Source: Cupriavidus basilensis (GTDB lineage: Bacteria > Pseudomonadota > Gammaproteobacteria > Burkholderiales > Burkholderiaceae). From it: a stretch of 64,000 bases of DNA. Location: the NCBI RefSeq assembly GCF_008801925.2, contig NZ_CP062804.1:2046001-2110000 (forward strand), in the 5' to 3' direction. A program made the translations under genes and the position numbers. Of the stretch, positions 42,999 to 51,748 are shown piece after piece. Under the pieces are notes generated by a model. The model saw only the letters and a program-made list of their open reading frames with translations. It was not told where the DNA came from and searched no databases. Within the stretch, counting starts at the first letter, position 1, and each line of letters starts with the position of its first letter.

Positions 42999-43487
42999 AA
43001 TTGGATAGACCCTGGATTAGCGGTGCTTTTCTGATGACTGGCACCGTTACCGGAATGACTGGAGACAACCGTCATCCTCTTTACATGTATGGACAATGTT
43101 TAATGACGACGGCAATGCGGTCAATCGGACAAGTACGAATCGAGGGGTATTGCGAGCGCGCAAGCGCAGGCATTGCACACCGTCGCACACCGTCAATCGA
43201 CGGCTGCAAGCGGCATTACGGGAGATTTCGCAGCGCAGGGCGCGCTTTGACCTACTGAAGGGGGATTGAAAAGCAGACGCGCGGCGTGTTATCAGCGCCG
43301 GGATAAAATGCAATTCCTAAGATTAGGACTAGGATTAAGACATTCCTAATCCTAGTCCTAGCCGCCTGAATCAATGGGAATTATCAGAATAGATACATTT
43401 CACTAAGAACGGAATTCAGACTATCTCCAACCGTCTCCATTAACGGCAGATATCCGCGATCCTTTAGCGCGCAAGCCGGGCGCGGCG
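42999..43487. other. intergenic region between M20 peptidase and cdiA
   Basis: A 489-bp region with the probable cdiA promoter and no gene. It contains the long AT-rich inverted repeat at 43324-43360 and, further toward cdiA, a less GC-rich stretch (43000-43110). Confidence 0.5.
43324..43360. repeat. perfect 14-bp inverted repeat upstream of cdiA
   Basis: TAGGACTAGGATTA (43324-43337) and its exact reverse complement TAATCCTAGTCCTA (43347-43360) flank a 9-nt loop. ATTCCTAA occurs again just outside (43313-43320). There is no T-tract, so an operator or a processing hairpin is more likely than an intrinsic terminator. Confidence 0.75.
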
Positions 43488-44741
43488 TCAGCTACGGCCG
43501 ATTTCCTGCAGGATGCGCGTGAGCAGGTAGAGGCGCGGCACGATGGAATCGATCTCGATGTACTCATCGCGCGCGTGGTATCCGAAGCCCGCCAGGCCGA
43601 AGCTTTCCACGACCACCGCCTTGCCTGAGCGCCCGGCGAAGCCCGCATCGGTGGCGCCGCCGGTGCCTTCGGCCAGTGCCAGCTGGCGGCCGTCGAGCTC
43701 GGCGTAGATGGCTTGCGCGCGCTGCGCCAGTTCGCGGCCGCGTGCGTTGGCGACAAACGGCGGCCGGCCGGTTTCCATGGTCACGGTGGTTTGCGTGTCG
43801 GGGACGAGCTTGCCTTCGTCCACCTTCTTTTGCAGCGCGGCCTGCAGCTTGCCGGCGCCGTCCTTGACCGTGGTGCGCACGTCGCCGATGGCGGTGGCGT
43901 GCTCGGGTATCTGGTTGCGGACCTCGCCCGCCTGCGCGGTGGTCCAGTTGAGCTGGGTGCCCGGCACGGATTTGGCCACGTCGCGCGTTTGCTGCAGCTG
44001 GTAGGCCAGCTCGATCAGCGCATTGCGGCCCAGCTCCGGCGCGGCGCCGGCGTGCGAGGCGCGCCCCTTCACTTCCATGACGGCGGTTGCCGTGCCGCTG
44101 GCGCCCATCAGCAGGGCCTCGGTCTTGACCACGGCCTTGGCGGCGGTCGGCTCGAACGACAGCACGACGTCGTGCTGGTCGGCCAGTTTGGCGATGGTCT
44201 CGCCGGAGCCGATGGAGCCGACTTCCTCGTCGGGGTTGAACAGCACGGTCAGCTCGGCGTAGTCGTTCCAGCCGGCCGCCTTGAGGATGGCCAGTGAATG
44301 CAGGATCACGGCGATGCCGCCTTTGTCGTCGGCGATGCCGGGGCCGTACAGGCGGTTGCCGTCCTGCTTGATGGGCTGCGTTGCCAGTATGTTGGCCGGA
44401 TAGACCGTATCCATATGCGCGATCAGCATGATGCGGCGCTTGCCGGTGCCGGTCAGCGTGCCCTTGACCATGGTGCCCGGGCCCTTGGTGACCGCGATGC
44501 GCTCGGTGCGGGCGCCCAGCGCCGCCAGCCGGCCTTCGGTGTAGCTGGCCATCTGCGCCAGGCCCGCCGCGTTGGCGCTGCCGGACTCGATCGACACCAT
44601 CTCCTTGAGCGACTGGATCACCGCGGGCTCCGCGGTGCGTGCGGCGGCCAGCAATTGGGCGTCGGCGGCGTGGGCGCCGCCGGTGGCGAGGATCAGGGTG
44701 GCGATGGCCGCCTGGGTCAGCCGGCGCAGGGAGGAATGCAT
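43488..44741 (-). CDS. M20-family metallopeptidase (carboxypeptidase G2-like), copy 1
   Basis: The 417-residue protein has a signal peptide (MHSSLRRLTQ...ATGGAHA), so it acts in the periplasm. M20 metal ligands and catalytic motifs are visible: AHMDTV, ADDKGG and NPDEEVGS, and a late TGGATDAG. The family includes carboxypeptidase G2, which removes glutamate from folates, and di/tripeptidases. It is 70-75% similar by eye to the paralogue at 44845-46104, so the pair arose by tandem duplication. A 103-bp gap separates them, with an IR terminator-like hairpin. Confidence 0.9.
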   Translation of the reverse strand: MHSSLRRLTQAAIATLILATGGAHAADAQLLAAARTAEPAVIQSLKEMVSIESGSANAAGLAQMASYTEGRLAALGARTERIAVTKGPGTMVKGTLTGTGKRRIMLIAHMDTVYPANILATQPIKQDGNRLYGPGIADDKGGIAVILHSLAILKAAGWNDYAELTVLFNPDEEVGSIGSGETIAKLADQHDVVLSFEPTAAKAVVKTEALLMGASGTATAVMEVKGRASHAGAAPELGRNALIELAYQLQQTRDVAKSVPGTQLNWTTAQAGEVRNQIPEHATAIGDVRTTVKDGAGKLQAALQKKVDEGKLVPDTQTTVTMETGRPPFVANARGRELAQRAQAIYAELDGRQLALAEGTGGATDAGFAGRSGKAVVVESFGLAGFGYHARDEYIEIDSIVPRLYLLTRILQEIGRS

Positions 44742-44799
44742 GGTGTCTCCTGTGGAGGATTGGGTCGTTGTGAGGGCAGGCCGGGCGATGCTAGCGCGG

Positions 44800-44835
44800 G
44801 CGCGGGCGGCTGCGCAAGGGCGCTGCCGCCCGCGC
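44800..44835. terminator. GC-rich inverted repeat between the two peptidase genes
   Basis: Perfect 11-bp inverted repeat GCGCGGGCGGC / GCCGCCCGCGC with a 14-nt loop, just downstream of the upstream peptidase stop on the minus strand. No T-tract follows. It could slow transcription between the duplicates. Confidence 0.45.
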
Positions 44836-44844
44836 CGGAGCGCC

Positions 44845-46104
44845 TTAGTTGCGCCCGATTTCCTGCAGGATGCGCGACATCAGGTAGAGCCGCGGCACGA
44901 TCGAGTCGATCTCGATGTATTCGTCGCGGGCGTGGTATCCGAAGCCCGCCAGGCCGAAGCTCTCCAGCACCGTGGCCTTGCCCGAGCGCACGGCGAAGCC
45001 GGCGTCGGTGCCGCCCCCGGTCTGCGGCACCAGCGTCAGCTCGCGGTCGATCTCCTTGTAGATCGCCTGGGCCTTTGCGGCTAGCGCGCGGCTGCGCGCG
45101 TCGCTCACGTAGGGCGGACGCCCGGAGATGACTTTGACCGTGGTTTCGGTGTCGGGGACCAGCTTGCTTGCGCTGACCTTGGCTTGCAGCGCGGCCTGCA
45201 GCTTGTCCTGCGCGTCGGGCTGGGTCAGGCGCACGTCGCCCACGGCGCTGGCCTTTTCGGTGATCTGGTTCAGCGGGCCGTTGGTATTGGCCTGGGTCCA
45301 GATCAGCGCGGCGCCCGGCACGTCCTTGGCCACGTCACGCGTTTGCAGCATCTGGTACGAGAGTTCATAGAGCGCGTTGCGGCCCAGCTCCGGCGCGGCG
45401 CCGGCATGCGCGGCGCGGCCCTTCACATCCAGCGTGGCCGTGGCGACGCCGGCCGCGGCCAGCAGCAGCGGCTGGCCCTTCATGACCACCGAGCCCGCGG
45501 ACGGCTCGCAGGACAGGACCACGTCGTGCTGCTCCGCGAGCTTGGCGATGGTGTCGCCGGAACCCAGCGAGCCCACTTCCTCATCCGGGTTGAACAGCAC
45601 GGTGATCTGCGCATAGTCCTTCCACCCGGCTGCCTGGAGGATGGCCAGCGTATGCAGGATGACCGCGATGCCGCCCTTGTCGTCGGCGATGCCGGGGCCG
45701 TACAGGCGGTTGCCGTCCAGCTTGATCGGCTGGGTGGCCAGCGTGTTGGGGCCGTAGACGGTGTCCATATGCGCGATCAGCATGATGCGGCGCTTGCCGG
45801 TGCCGGTCAGCGTGCCCTTGACCATGGTGCCGGGGCCTTGCGTCACGGCGATGCGCTCGGTGCTCGCGCCCAGCGCCTTGAGGCGTGCTTCCGTGAAGCT
45901 GGCCATTTGCGCCAGGCCGGCCGCATTGGTGCTGCCGGACTCGATCGACACCATGTCCTTGAGCGACTGGATCAACGCGGGCTCGGCCGCGCGGGCGGCG
46001 TCCAGCAATTGCGTGTCCGCGGCGCGTGCGCTGCCGGCTGCCCCGAAGGCCAGCGCGAGCGCTGCCACAGCGGTATGGGTGAGTCGGCGTAGGGATGGCT
46101 GCAT
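44845..46104 (-). CDS. M20-family metallopeptidase (carboxypeptidase G2-like), copy 2
   Basis: The 419-residue paralogue has a signal peptide (ALAFGAAGSARA), AHMDTVYGPN, ADDKGG, NPDEEVGSLGSG and late TGGGTDAG motifs. Differences lie mainly in the middle domain (e.g. SCEPSAGSVVMKGQPLL against SFEPTAAKAVVKTEALL), where substrate binding is determined, so the duplicates may have diverged in specificity. The upstream regions of the two genes are also similar (both have GTCTCCTG next to the start and GATGCTAGC), so the duplication included regulatory DNA. It is divergent from an AraC/GlxA regulator, a possible controller. Confidence 0.9.
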   Translation of the reverse strand: MQPSLRRLTHTAVAALALAFGAAGSARAADTQLLDAARAAEPALIQSLKDMVSIESGSTNAAGLAQMASFTEARLKALGASTERIAVTQGPGTMVKGTLTGTGKRRIMLIAHMDTVYGPNTLATQPIKLDGNRLYGPGIADDKGGIAVILHTLAILQAAGWKDYAQITVLFNPDEEVGSLGSGDTIAKLAEQHDVVLSCEPSAGSVVMKGQPLLLAAAGVATATLDVKGRAAHAGAAPELGRNALYELSYQMLQTRDVAKDVPGAALIWTQANTNGPLNQITEKASAVGDVRLTQPDAQDKLQAALQAKVSASKLVPDTETTVKVISGRPPYVSDARSRALAAKAQAIYKEIDRELTLVPQTGGGTDAGFAVRSGKATVLESFGLAGFGYHARDEYIEIDSIVPRLYLMSRILQEIGRN

Positions 46105-46226
46105 GAAGTCTCCTGTTGCTTGCTTCGTTATTGTGGTTAGGGCGGTGGTTCGCCGAGCGACGATGCTAGCCCTTGCGGGCGCGCCAAGGTAGGATCAATC
46201 CCGCCAATTGGAATGCCGATCCCGCC

Positions 46227-47330
46227 ATGCCTCCCTCTTCTGCCACTACCGCCCTGCCCGAGCCACCCTCCGCCAGGCGCCCCGTGCCGCTGCACGTACG
46301 CTTGCTGTGGTTGCCCGAGGCCATGCCCGGCATGCTGTTCGGCGCGCTGGATGTGCTGCGCGCCGCGGCCGGGGTGGCCCGGCTGCAACGCCCGGATGCG
46401 GACCGCGACCTGAGCTGGACCGTGATTGGCCCGTCGGGCCGCGCGCTGGCCCTGCCCGCCCTGGGGCTGGAGCCCGCGCGGCGGCGGCGCGCCACGGAAG
46501 ACGGCAATGCGCTGGTGGTGGTGCCGGGCGTGCTCGCGCGCAATGCGCCGCACCTGGGCGAGATCGTGGGCGGCGCCGGGCAGGCGCTGCGCTTGCTGGA
46601 GCGGCACGCGCAGGCGGGCGGATGGATCGCGGCGGGCGCGAGCGGCATCGCTTTTCCCGCGGAGCTGGGCCTGCTGGATGGCGCGCGCATGGGCGCGCCG
46701 TGGACCTTCCAGAGCTGGATGAGCCAGCGCTATCCGCGCTGCGATTTTTCCGCGAGCGAGCCGATGGGCTTGCACCAGCGCGTGTTTGGCTGCGTGGCGC
46801 CGGCGCTGCAGACAGAGTTCATGCTGCGCGTGCTGGGGCACCTGCATGACCCGGACCTGGCGCAGACCTGCTCGCGCATGCTGCTGTACCAGGCCGAGCG
46901 CCAGCAGCTCACGCCAGAGCTGGTGTCGCAACGCTGGCTCAGCAAGACCGCCGACAGCCCCGTCTACCGCGCCATGCGCTGGCTGCAGGCCAATGTGGAT
47001 GCGCCGTACCGGCTGGCGCTGGTGGCACAGGCGGCGGCCGTGAGCGAGCGGACCTTGCTGCGGCATTTCCGGCAGGTCAGCGGCATGACGCCGCTGGAAT
47101 ACCTGCACGGGCTGCGCGTGGAGCGTGCCAAGACCCTGCTGGAGGTGACCCTGCATGGCTCGCAGGCGGTGGCCGAAGCCTGCGGCTACAGTGACGCGGC
47201 GGCGTTCAGGCGGCTGTTCCAGCGGGCAACGGGGATGTCGATGTCGAGCTACCGGGCGCGCTTTGCGCTGCGCTCGCAGCGGCGCTACTGGCGCGTGGAG
47301 GACATGCCGCGCCCGGCGGGCACGGCATGA
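46227..47330 (+). CDS. GlxA-type AraC-family regulator with DJ-1/PfpI domain
   Basis: The 367-residue protein has an N-terminal amidotransferase-like (DJ-1/PfpI) domain starting at VRLLWLPEAMPGMLFGALDVLR and a C-terminal AraC double helix-turn-helix: ALVAQAAAVSERTLLRHFRQVSGMTPLEYLHGLRVERAKTLLE, then AVAEACGYSDAAAFRRLFQRATGMSMSSYR. This is the GlxA architecture. Start at ATG 46227. It is divergent from the M20 peptidase gene (46104) over 122 bp, so may regulate the peptidases. Confidence 0.87.
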   Translation: MPPSSATTALPEPPSARRPVPLHVRLLWLPEAMPGMLFGALDVLRAAAGVARLQRPDADRDLSWTVIGPSGRALALPALGLEPARRRRATEDGNALVVVPGVLARNAPHLGEIVGGAGQALRLLERHAQAGGWIAAGASGIAFPAELGLLDGARMGAPWTFQSWMSQRYPRCDFSASEPMGLHQRVFGCVAPALQTEFMLRVLGHLHDPDLAQTCSRMLLYQAERQQLTPELVSQRWLSKTADSPVYRAMRWLQANVDAPYRLALVAQAAAVSERTLLRHFRQVSGMTPLEYLHGLRVERAKTLLEVTLHGSQAVAEACGYSDAAAFRRLFQRATGMSMSSYRARFALRSQRRYWRVEDMPRPAGTA

Positions 47331-47391
47331 TCCGATCCGGCGATTGAAACGATGAACCTGCAAACCCGCGACGTGATGTTGGCAGTGGCGC

Positions 47392-48123
47392 TTAGTTGCT
47401 CAGCACGATGCGGTTGACCACGTCCTCAACCCCATGCACGTACCAGGCATCGCGCTCCGCCTGGCGTTTGCCGGCCTCGGTGGTGGCATAGCCTTCGAGC
47501 GTGACGACGCGGTCCTTGGTCTGCACGCGGATGCGGTCAGCATCGACGAACTGGTCGGTCTCCAGCACCAGCTTCAGCGCTTCCGTGACTTCGTCGTCGC
47601 GGTCGGCCTCGGCCGGGGCCACCACCAGCTCGTTGACCACGCAGCGGCAACCTCGCGACCACCACGCCAGCACACCGGCCAGGCGCATGTGCGACAGGCT
47701 GATCACGTGGCCGCGCAGGGTCACCACGCCGTCGACGACTTCGATGGCGATCTCTCCGCTGGACTCGCCAACGGCTTCGCGCACGGGTTCGATCCTCCCC
47801 TTGGTATGCGCGCAGATGCGGCAATTGCGAAAATCGATCGCCTGCAGCAACCGTACGCAGATGGCATTGCGCAGTTCGCCGTCGCCAACCGCCACGCCGC
47901 CATCGGCAACGCGCAGGTGATCGATCACGGCGGACACACCGTCGACACGGCGTACCGACGCGGCAACGCGGCTCTTGTCGACAATATCGGGGACTTCGCC
48001 TTCGAGAATCAGCGCGCCGTCGCTCAGGCGCAGGTGGATGGTGGGATGGATGGGATGGCTGTGGAAAGGTACGTGGGCGATGGCCGCCCTAGCCTGAGTC
48101 AGGACTGCTTCACTGCTATGCAT
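47392..48123 (-). CDS. BON-domain protein (about 243 residues)
   Basis: Two BON-type domains can be made out. The N-terminal one includes HPTIHLRLSDGALILEGEVPDIVDKSRVAASVRRVDGV; the C-terminal one has VQTKDRVVTLEGYATTEAGKRQAERDAWYVHGVEDVVNRI. The middle has a third, degenerate repeat (EIAIEVVDGVVTLRGHVISLSHM). BON domains bind phospholipids or associate with envelope and stress proteins. No signal peptide is seen with ATG 48123, which has a AAGG ribosome binding site. The frame is open upstream, but the extension (from 48291) is unlike protein. Confidence 0.82.
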   Translation of the reverse strand: MHSSEAVLTQARAAIAHVPFHSHPIHPTIHLRLSDGALILEGEVPDIVDKSRVAASVRRVDGVSAVIDHLRVADGGVAVGDGELRNAICVRLLQAIDFRNCRICAHTKGRIEPVREAVGESSGEIAIEVVDGVVTLRGHVISLSHMRLAGVLAWWSRGCRCVVNELVVAPAEADRDDEVTEALKLVLETDQFVDADRIRVQTKDRVVTLEGYATTEAGKRQAERDAWYVHGVEDVVNRIVLSN

Positions 48124-48330
48124 GATGTCTGCCTTATCTTGGAAGGTCTGGATATAGGAGACGCGTTCAGTCCATTGAACGCCCGCGCGGCCCCGCGCCA
48201 GGTGCGGCGCGGGACGGCGAGTCTTCATTATAGGTAGCCAGGATGGCCACGCCCGACCTATTGGGCTGTTGGCCTGCTGGCCTGTCGACATATTGACCGG
48301 CCACCGGGCCTGGGGCCCGCCGCGGCCGGA

Positions 48331-48756
48331 TCAGGTTTCCACCTTGGCGTCCATGGTGATCTCCGCCTTTAGCAGCTTTGACACCGGGCAGCCGGCTTTG
48401 GCCCCTTGCAGGCATTGCTCCACCGCCGCCTTGTCGGCCCCCGGGACGCGCACCGTTACGTCCAGGTGCACGGCGGTGATGGTGAAGCCGGCGCCGTCCT
48501 TGTCGAGCGTGACCGTAGCCTTGGTGGCAATGCTCTCGGCAACCATCTTGGCCTCGCCCAGGATCAGGGACAGCGCCATGGAGAAGCATCCCGCATGGGC
48601 CGCCCCGATGAGCTCCTCCGGGTTGGTGCCGGGGCCGCCTTCGAAGCGGGCCTTGAAACCGTAGGGTGCATCCTTGAGCACGCCGCTCTCTGCCGAAATG
48701 CTGCCCTGGCCGTCCTTGATGCCGCCCTGCCATTTAGCCGAACCGTACTTTTTCAT
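48331..48756 (-). CDS. osmC: OsmC-family peroxiredoxin
   Basis: The 141-residue protein starts MKKYGSAKWQGGIKDGQGSIS and has the family hallmarks: NPEELIGAAHAGCFSMAL, with the first conserved Cys, and KAGCPVSKLL, with the second Cys. OsmC/Ohr enzymes reduce organic hydroperoxides with these two cysteines. OsmC-specific features are the N-terminal KYGSAKWQG segment. ATG 48756 is preceded by GGAGAG. It is divergent from chaA. Confidence 0.92.
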   Translation of the reverse strand: MKKYGSAKWQGGIKDGQGSISAESGVLKDAPYGFKARFEGGPGTNPEELIGAAHAGCFSMALSLILGEAKMVAESIATKATVTLDKDGAGFTITAVHLDVTVRVPGADKAAVEQCLQGAKAGCPVSKLLKAEITMDAKVET

Positions 48757-49191
48757 GAGCACTCTCCATCGTCGAGGGGGAAAGGCACGGCATTCGCCGC
48801 ACCGGTAATGGGACGCTTGCGGCGCGTCCGGAAACGCTTGTGCTGCCATGGTGCGACGCTAGAATGGCCGGCCGGGTTCACGACTTGCGGAGCCCGGGGC
48901 TTCCGGACACAGGACAAAACCGCAAAATCCCCGACAACTCCAGCATATAAACCTTCAATTCCTCTTAATTTAAGCGAATTTCAGGGAACTGAATCCCTGG
49001 CGCGACTGCCTTACATGCGCGCTGCCGCCCGAGCGGATTGCTGCCGCCCCAAGCTGAACCACAATAGGACGCCAAGGGGAAAACGGCCAGCAAGCCCACT
49101 GAGGCCGGCACTTTCTCGTCAGCCCAGACACGCCGCATTAATCACAAAAAAGCTGAATCCACACATTTCATCAACAAGAAAGGGAGATCGG
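48757..49191. other. divergent intergenic region osmC-chaA
   Basis: 435 bp with promoters for both genes. A short hairpin CAGGGA-N6-TCCCTG lies at 48982-48999. I looked for a yybP-ykoY (manganese) riboswitch before chaA and saw no such motif. No gene. Confidence 0.5.
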
Positions 49192-50277
49192 ATGCCATTG
49201 ACGTCGAACAAATTGCCTGCCTGGACCTTATGGCTGCCGCTGGCAGCCTGGGCCGTCCTCGGGGCGGGCATGGCCGCGCCCGGTCAGGCGCTGCTGTTGG
49301 TGCTGGCCGGCCTGGCGCTCGCGGGCTCGGTCTTTGCAGCGGTGCACCATGCCGAGGTGGTCGCGCATAAAGTGGGCGAGCCCTTTGGCACGCTGGTGCT
49401 GGCGATTGCCGTGACCGTGATCGAAGTGGCGCTGATCGTCTCCGTGATGCTGTCCGCGGGCCCCGAGAAGGCCGGGCTCGCGCGCGATACCGTGTTTGCC
49501 GCGGCCATGCTGGTTTGCAACGGCATCGTGGGGATCTGCCTGCTGGTGGGTGGCCTGCGCCATCGCGAGCAGGCTTTCCAGGCGCCGGGCGCCACCGCCG
49601 CGCTGGCCGTGCTGGCCGCGCTGGCCGTGCTCACCATGGTGCTGCCTAACTACACCAGCGCAATCCCCGGGCCAATGCTGTCGCAGTCGCAGCTGGCCTT
49701 TGCGGGCATTGCCTCGCTGGTGCTCTATGGCAGCTTTGTCTTTGTGCAGACCGTACGCCATCGGGACTACTTCCTGGTGGAAGGCACCTCCGACGAAAGC
49801 GTGCACGCCCCGCCCCCGCCCACGAAGATCGCGCTCGCCAGCGGCGGCATGCTGCTGGTGTGCCTGGTGGCAGTGGTCGGCCTGGCCAAGCTGCTCTCAC
49901 CCACGGTGGAAGCAGCAGTAGCAAGTGCCGGCGCCCCGCCGGCCGTGGTTGGCATCGTGATTGCCGCGCTGGTGCTGCTGCCCGAGGGGCTGGCCGCACT
50001 GCGCGCCGCGCGCGCCGACCGCCTGCAGACCAGCATGAACCTGGCGCTGGGCTCAGCGCTGGCCAGCATCGGGCTGACCATTCCTACCGTGGCCGCGGTC
50101 TTTATCGCGGTTGGCAAGCCGCTGACGCTGGGCCTGGGCCCGACGGAAACCGTGCTGCTTGCGCTGACCTTGCTGGTCAGCACGCTCACGCTGCACTCGG
50201 GCCGAACCACCATGCTGCAAGGCGTGGTGCACCTGGTCATCCTGGCGGCGTACCTGTTCTTGTCGGTCGTGCCTTAA
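49192..50277 (+). CDS. chaA: ChaA-type calcium/cation:proton antiporter
   Basis: The 361-residue protein has about eleven transmembrane helices and the repeated alpha motifs of the CaCA superfamily: GEPFGTLVLAIAVTVIEVALIVS in the first half and ALVLLPEGLAALRAARADRLQTSMNLALGSALASIGLTIP in the second. These form the cation-binding site. E. coli ChaA exchanges Na+, K+ or Ca2+ for protons. ATG 49192 follows AGGGAG at 49181-49186. The next gene is 131 bp downstream. Confidence 0.92.
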   Translation: MPLTSNKLPAWTLWLPLAAWAVLGAGMAAPGQALLLVLAGLALAGSVFAAVHHAEVVAHKVGEPFGTLVLAIAVTVIEVALIVSVMLSAGPEKAGLARDTVFAAAMLVCNGIVGICLLVGGLRHREQAFQAPGATAALAVLAALAVLTMVLPNYTSAIPGPMLSQSQLAFAGIASLVLYGSFVFVQTVRHRDYFLVEGTSDESVHAPPPPTKIALASGGMLLVCLVAVVGLAKLLSPTVEAAVASAGAPPAVVGIVIAALVLLPEGLAALRAARADRLQTSMNLALGSALASIGLTIPTVAAVFIAVGKPLTLGLGPTETVLLALTLLVSTLTLHSGRTTMLQGVVHLVILAAYLFLSVVP

Positions 50278-50329
50278 GCCGGGAACAGGCTCGGCGGGGG
50301 CGGCTTCTGGCTGATGGCTTCTCCCCGCC

Positions 50330-50419
50330 GAGCGCACACAATGCGCGCTCGCCATGAGACCAAATCGGTGCTGGTTGCGTGCAGTCCTTTTGCGCAAACT
50401 GGCGCCCATGACGCTCATG
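50330..50419 (+). promoter_or_regulatory. duplicated upstream element, copy 1
   Basis: About 90 bp leading into the monooxygenase start is very similar to 52716-52804 (shared GCACACAA, GCGCCATGAGA/CGCCATGAGA, AAAT, GTGCTGGTTG, TGCA, TTGC, GCAAACTG, CATG). It contains GTTGCGTGCAGT, a TTG-N4-CAA/CAG-like palindromic core. Probably an operator or promoter shared by two genes of this cluster. Confidence 0.6.
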
Positions 50420-51679
50420 ACGCCCAGGATCCCCACCAAACGCATTGTCATCGTCGGCGCCGGCGTGGCCGGCAGCATCATGGCCCGCGCGCTGGCCATG
50501 CAAGCCGGGCTGGAAGTCACATGCCTGGAGCAGGTTGCACTGGATGACGACGCAAGCGCCGGGCTGGTGATCGGCCCCAACGCCATCAAGGCCTTGCACA
50601 TGCGCGACCCGCTGCTGGCCAGCGCCATTGGCGAGGCCGGCCTGCCCTGGGATCACTGGCGCGTGTCGCTGTGCAGCGGCGAGGTGCTGCTGGACCTGCC
50701 GCTCACGCGCGTGGCGGACCATGGCGGCGTGCGCATCCTGCGCGCCACGCTGTACCGCGTGCTGCGCCAGGCCGCCGGCAACACTGTGCGTTACCGTTGC
50801 AAGCTGCTGGCGTGCGGCGCCAGCCCGCGGGATCCGGCACGCAGCTACGTCGTCTGGGAACAGCATGGCCAACAACACCGGCTTGACGACATCGACCTGC
50901 TGATCGCGGCCGATGGCCGTGACTCGCCCACCCGAAGCGCGTTTGACAGCCAGCCCCGGATGCACCAGCTTGGTGCCCTGCTGTTCCGCCTCCTGGTGCC
51001 GGACGCCGGCGCCGGCCGGATCGACGATTACGAACAATGGTGCAACGGCCCTAACCGCCTGCTGGCTTTCCGCTTGCCGGACGGGCGGATCAATATCGCC
51101 GGCAGCCTGCCGCTGGCGCCCGGCGAAAAGACGCAGGAGACGTCTCACGCGGGCATCGGCCCGCAGGCGCTGCGCGCCGCCTACACGCCCGCACACGCCA
51201 GGCCGGGGCCGCAGGCTGGCTGGCTGATCGATACGCTCTGCGCCAATGTGGATGCCATCTGCTGGTACCGCATGCAGGCGTGCGGCATCCGCTTTGCCGA
51301 GCCGCATGCGCAGGTGATGTACCTGGGCGACAGCGCCCACGCCATGGCGCCACCGCTTGGCCAGGGCGTGGCGCAAGCCATCGAGGATGCCTGCAGCGCC
51401 GCCGAGCTGATTGCCACGTCGCTGGCCGCGGGCGAGACCAGCCCGCGCGCCTGGCTGGCGACGTTTGAGGCGGCCCGGCTTGAACGCCTGCGCTTTGTGA
51501 TGTCGGTGGCCCCGCACGCCGCTGGCCTCATGCTGGGCGATGCCACGGAGCAGGACCGGGCGTCGGCGCTGGGCGCGCTGCGCCAGCTCTACTGCTCGGT
51601 CGCGTTGCCCCGCCATGGCGGCGGCCCCGTCGTTGACGCTGGCTTTGGCCCTGTCACGGGGACCGGGCTGCCCGCGTAG
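50408..51679 (+). CDS. FAD-dependent monooxygenase (PHBH/UbiH family)
   Basis: The 423-residue protein is a class A flavoprotein hydroxylase. It has the Rossmann GxGxxG motif (VGAGVAGS), a DG motif (LLIAADGRDSPTR) and the late FAD-ribityl motif GDSAHAMAPPLGQG. Such enzymes hydroxylate aromatic or heteroaromatic rings using NAD(P)H and oxygen. Two starts (ATG 50408, 50417) are possible. It is followed by a LysR gene and shares an upstream element with the gene at 52850, so all belong to a catabolic gene cluster. Confidence 0.88.
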   Translation: MTLMTPRIPTKRIVIVGAGVAGSIMARALAMQAGLEVTCLEQVALDDDASAGLVIGPNAIKALHMRDPLLASAIGEAGLPWDHWRVSLCSGEVLLDLPLTRVADHGGVRILRATLYRVLRQAAGNTVRYRCKLLACGASPRDPARSYVVWEQHGQQHRLDDIDLLIAADGRDSPTRSAFDSQPRMHQLGALLFRLLVPDAGAGRIDDYEQWCNGPNRLLAFRLPDGRINIAGSLPLAPGEKTQETSHAGIGPQALRAAYTPAHARPGPQAGWLIDTLCANVDAICWYRMQACGIRFAEPHAQVMYLGDSAHAMAPPLGQGVAQAIEDACSAAELIATSLAAGETSPRAWLATFEAARLERLRFVMSVAPHAAGLMLGDATEQDRASALGALRQLYCSVALPRHGGGPVVDAGFGPVTGTGLPA

Positions 51680-51701
51680 CGTCGGCGCGCGCACGATCCT
51701 T

Positions 51702-51730
51702 GCTAGTGAGAGCGGATCGTTCTCACTAGC
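51702..51730. promoter_or_regulatory. 10-bp perfect inverted repeat before the LysR gene
   Basis: GCTAGTGAGA (51702-51711) and TCTCACTAGC (51721-51730) with a 9-nt spacer, 18 bp before the LysR ATG. It has no T-tract. An autoregulatory operator for the LysR protein or a terminator for the monooxygenase gene are both possible. Confidence 0.5.
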
Positions 51731-51748
51731 GCCCGAGCGCACGCCGCC

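Noticed and set aside
43324..43360. Intrinsic terminator at the inverted repeat
   Set aside because: No T-tract on either strand directly after the stem; kept as a repeat of unknown role.
48757..49191. yybP-ykoY (manganese) riboswitch before chaA
   Set aside because: Conserved riboswitch core motifs are not visible; only a small 6-bp hairpin was found.
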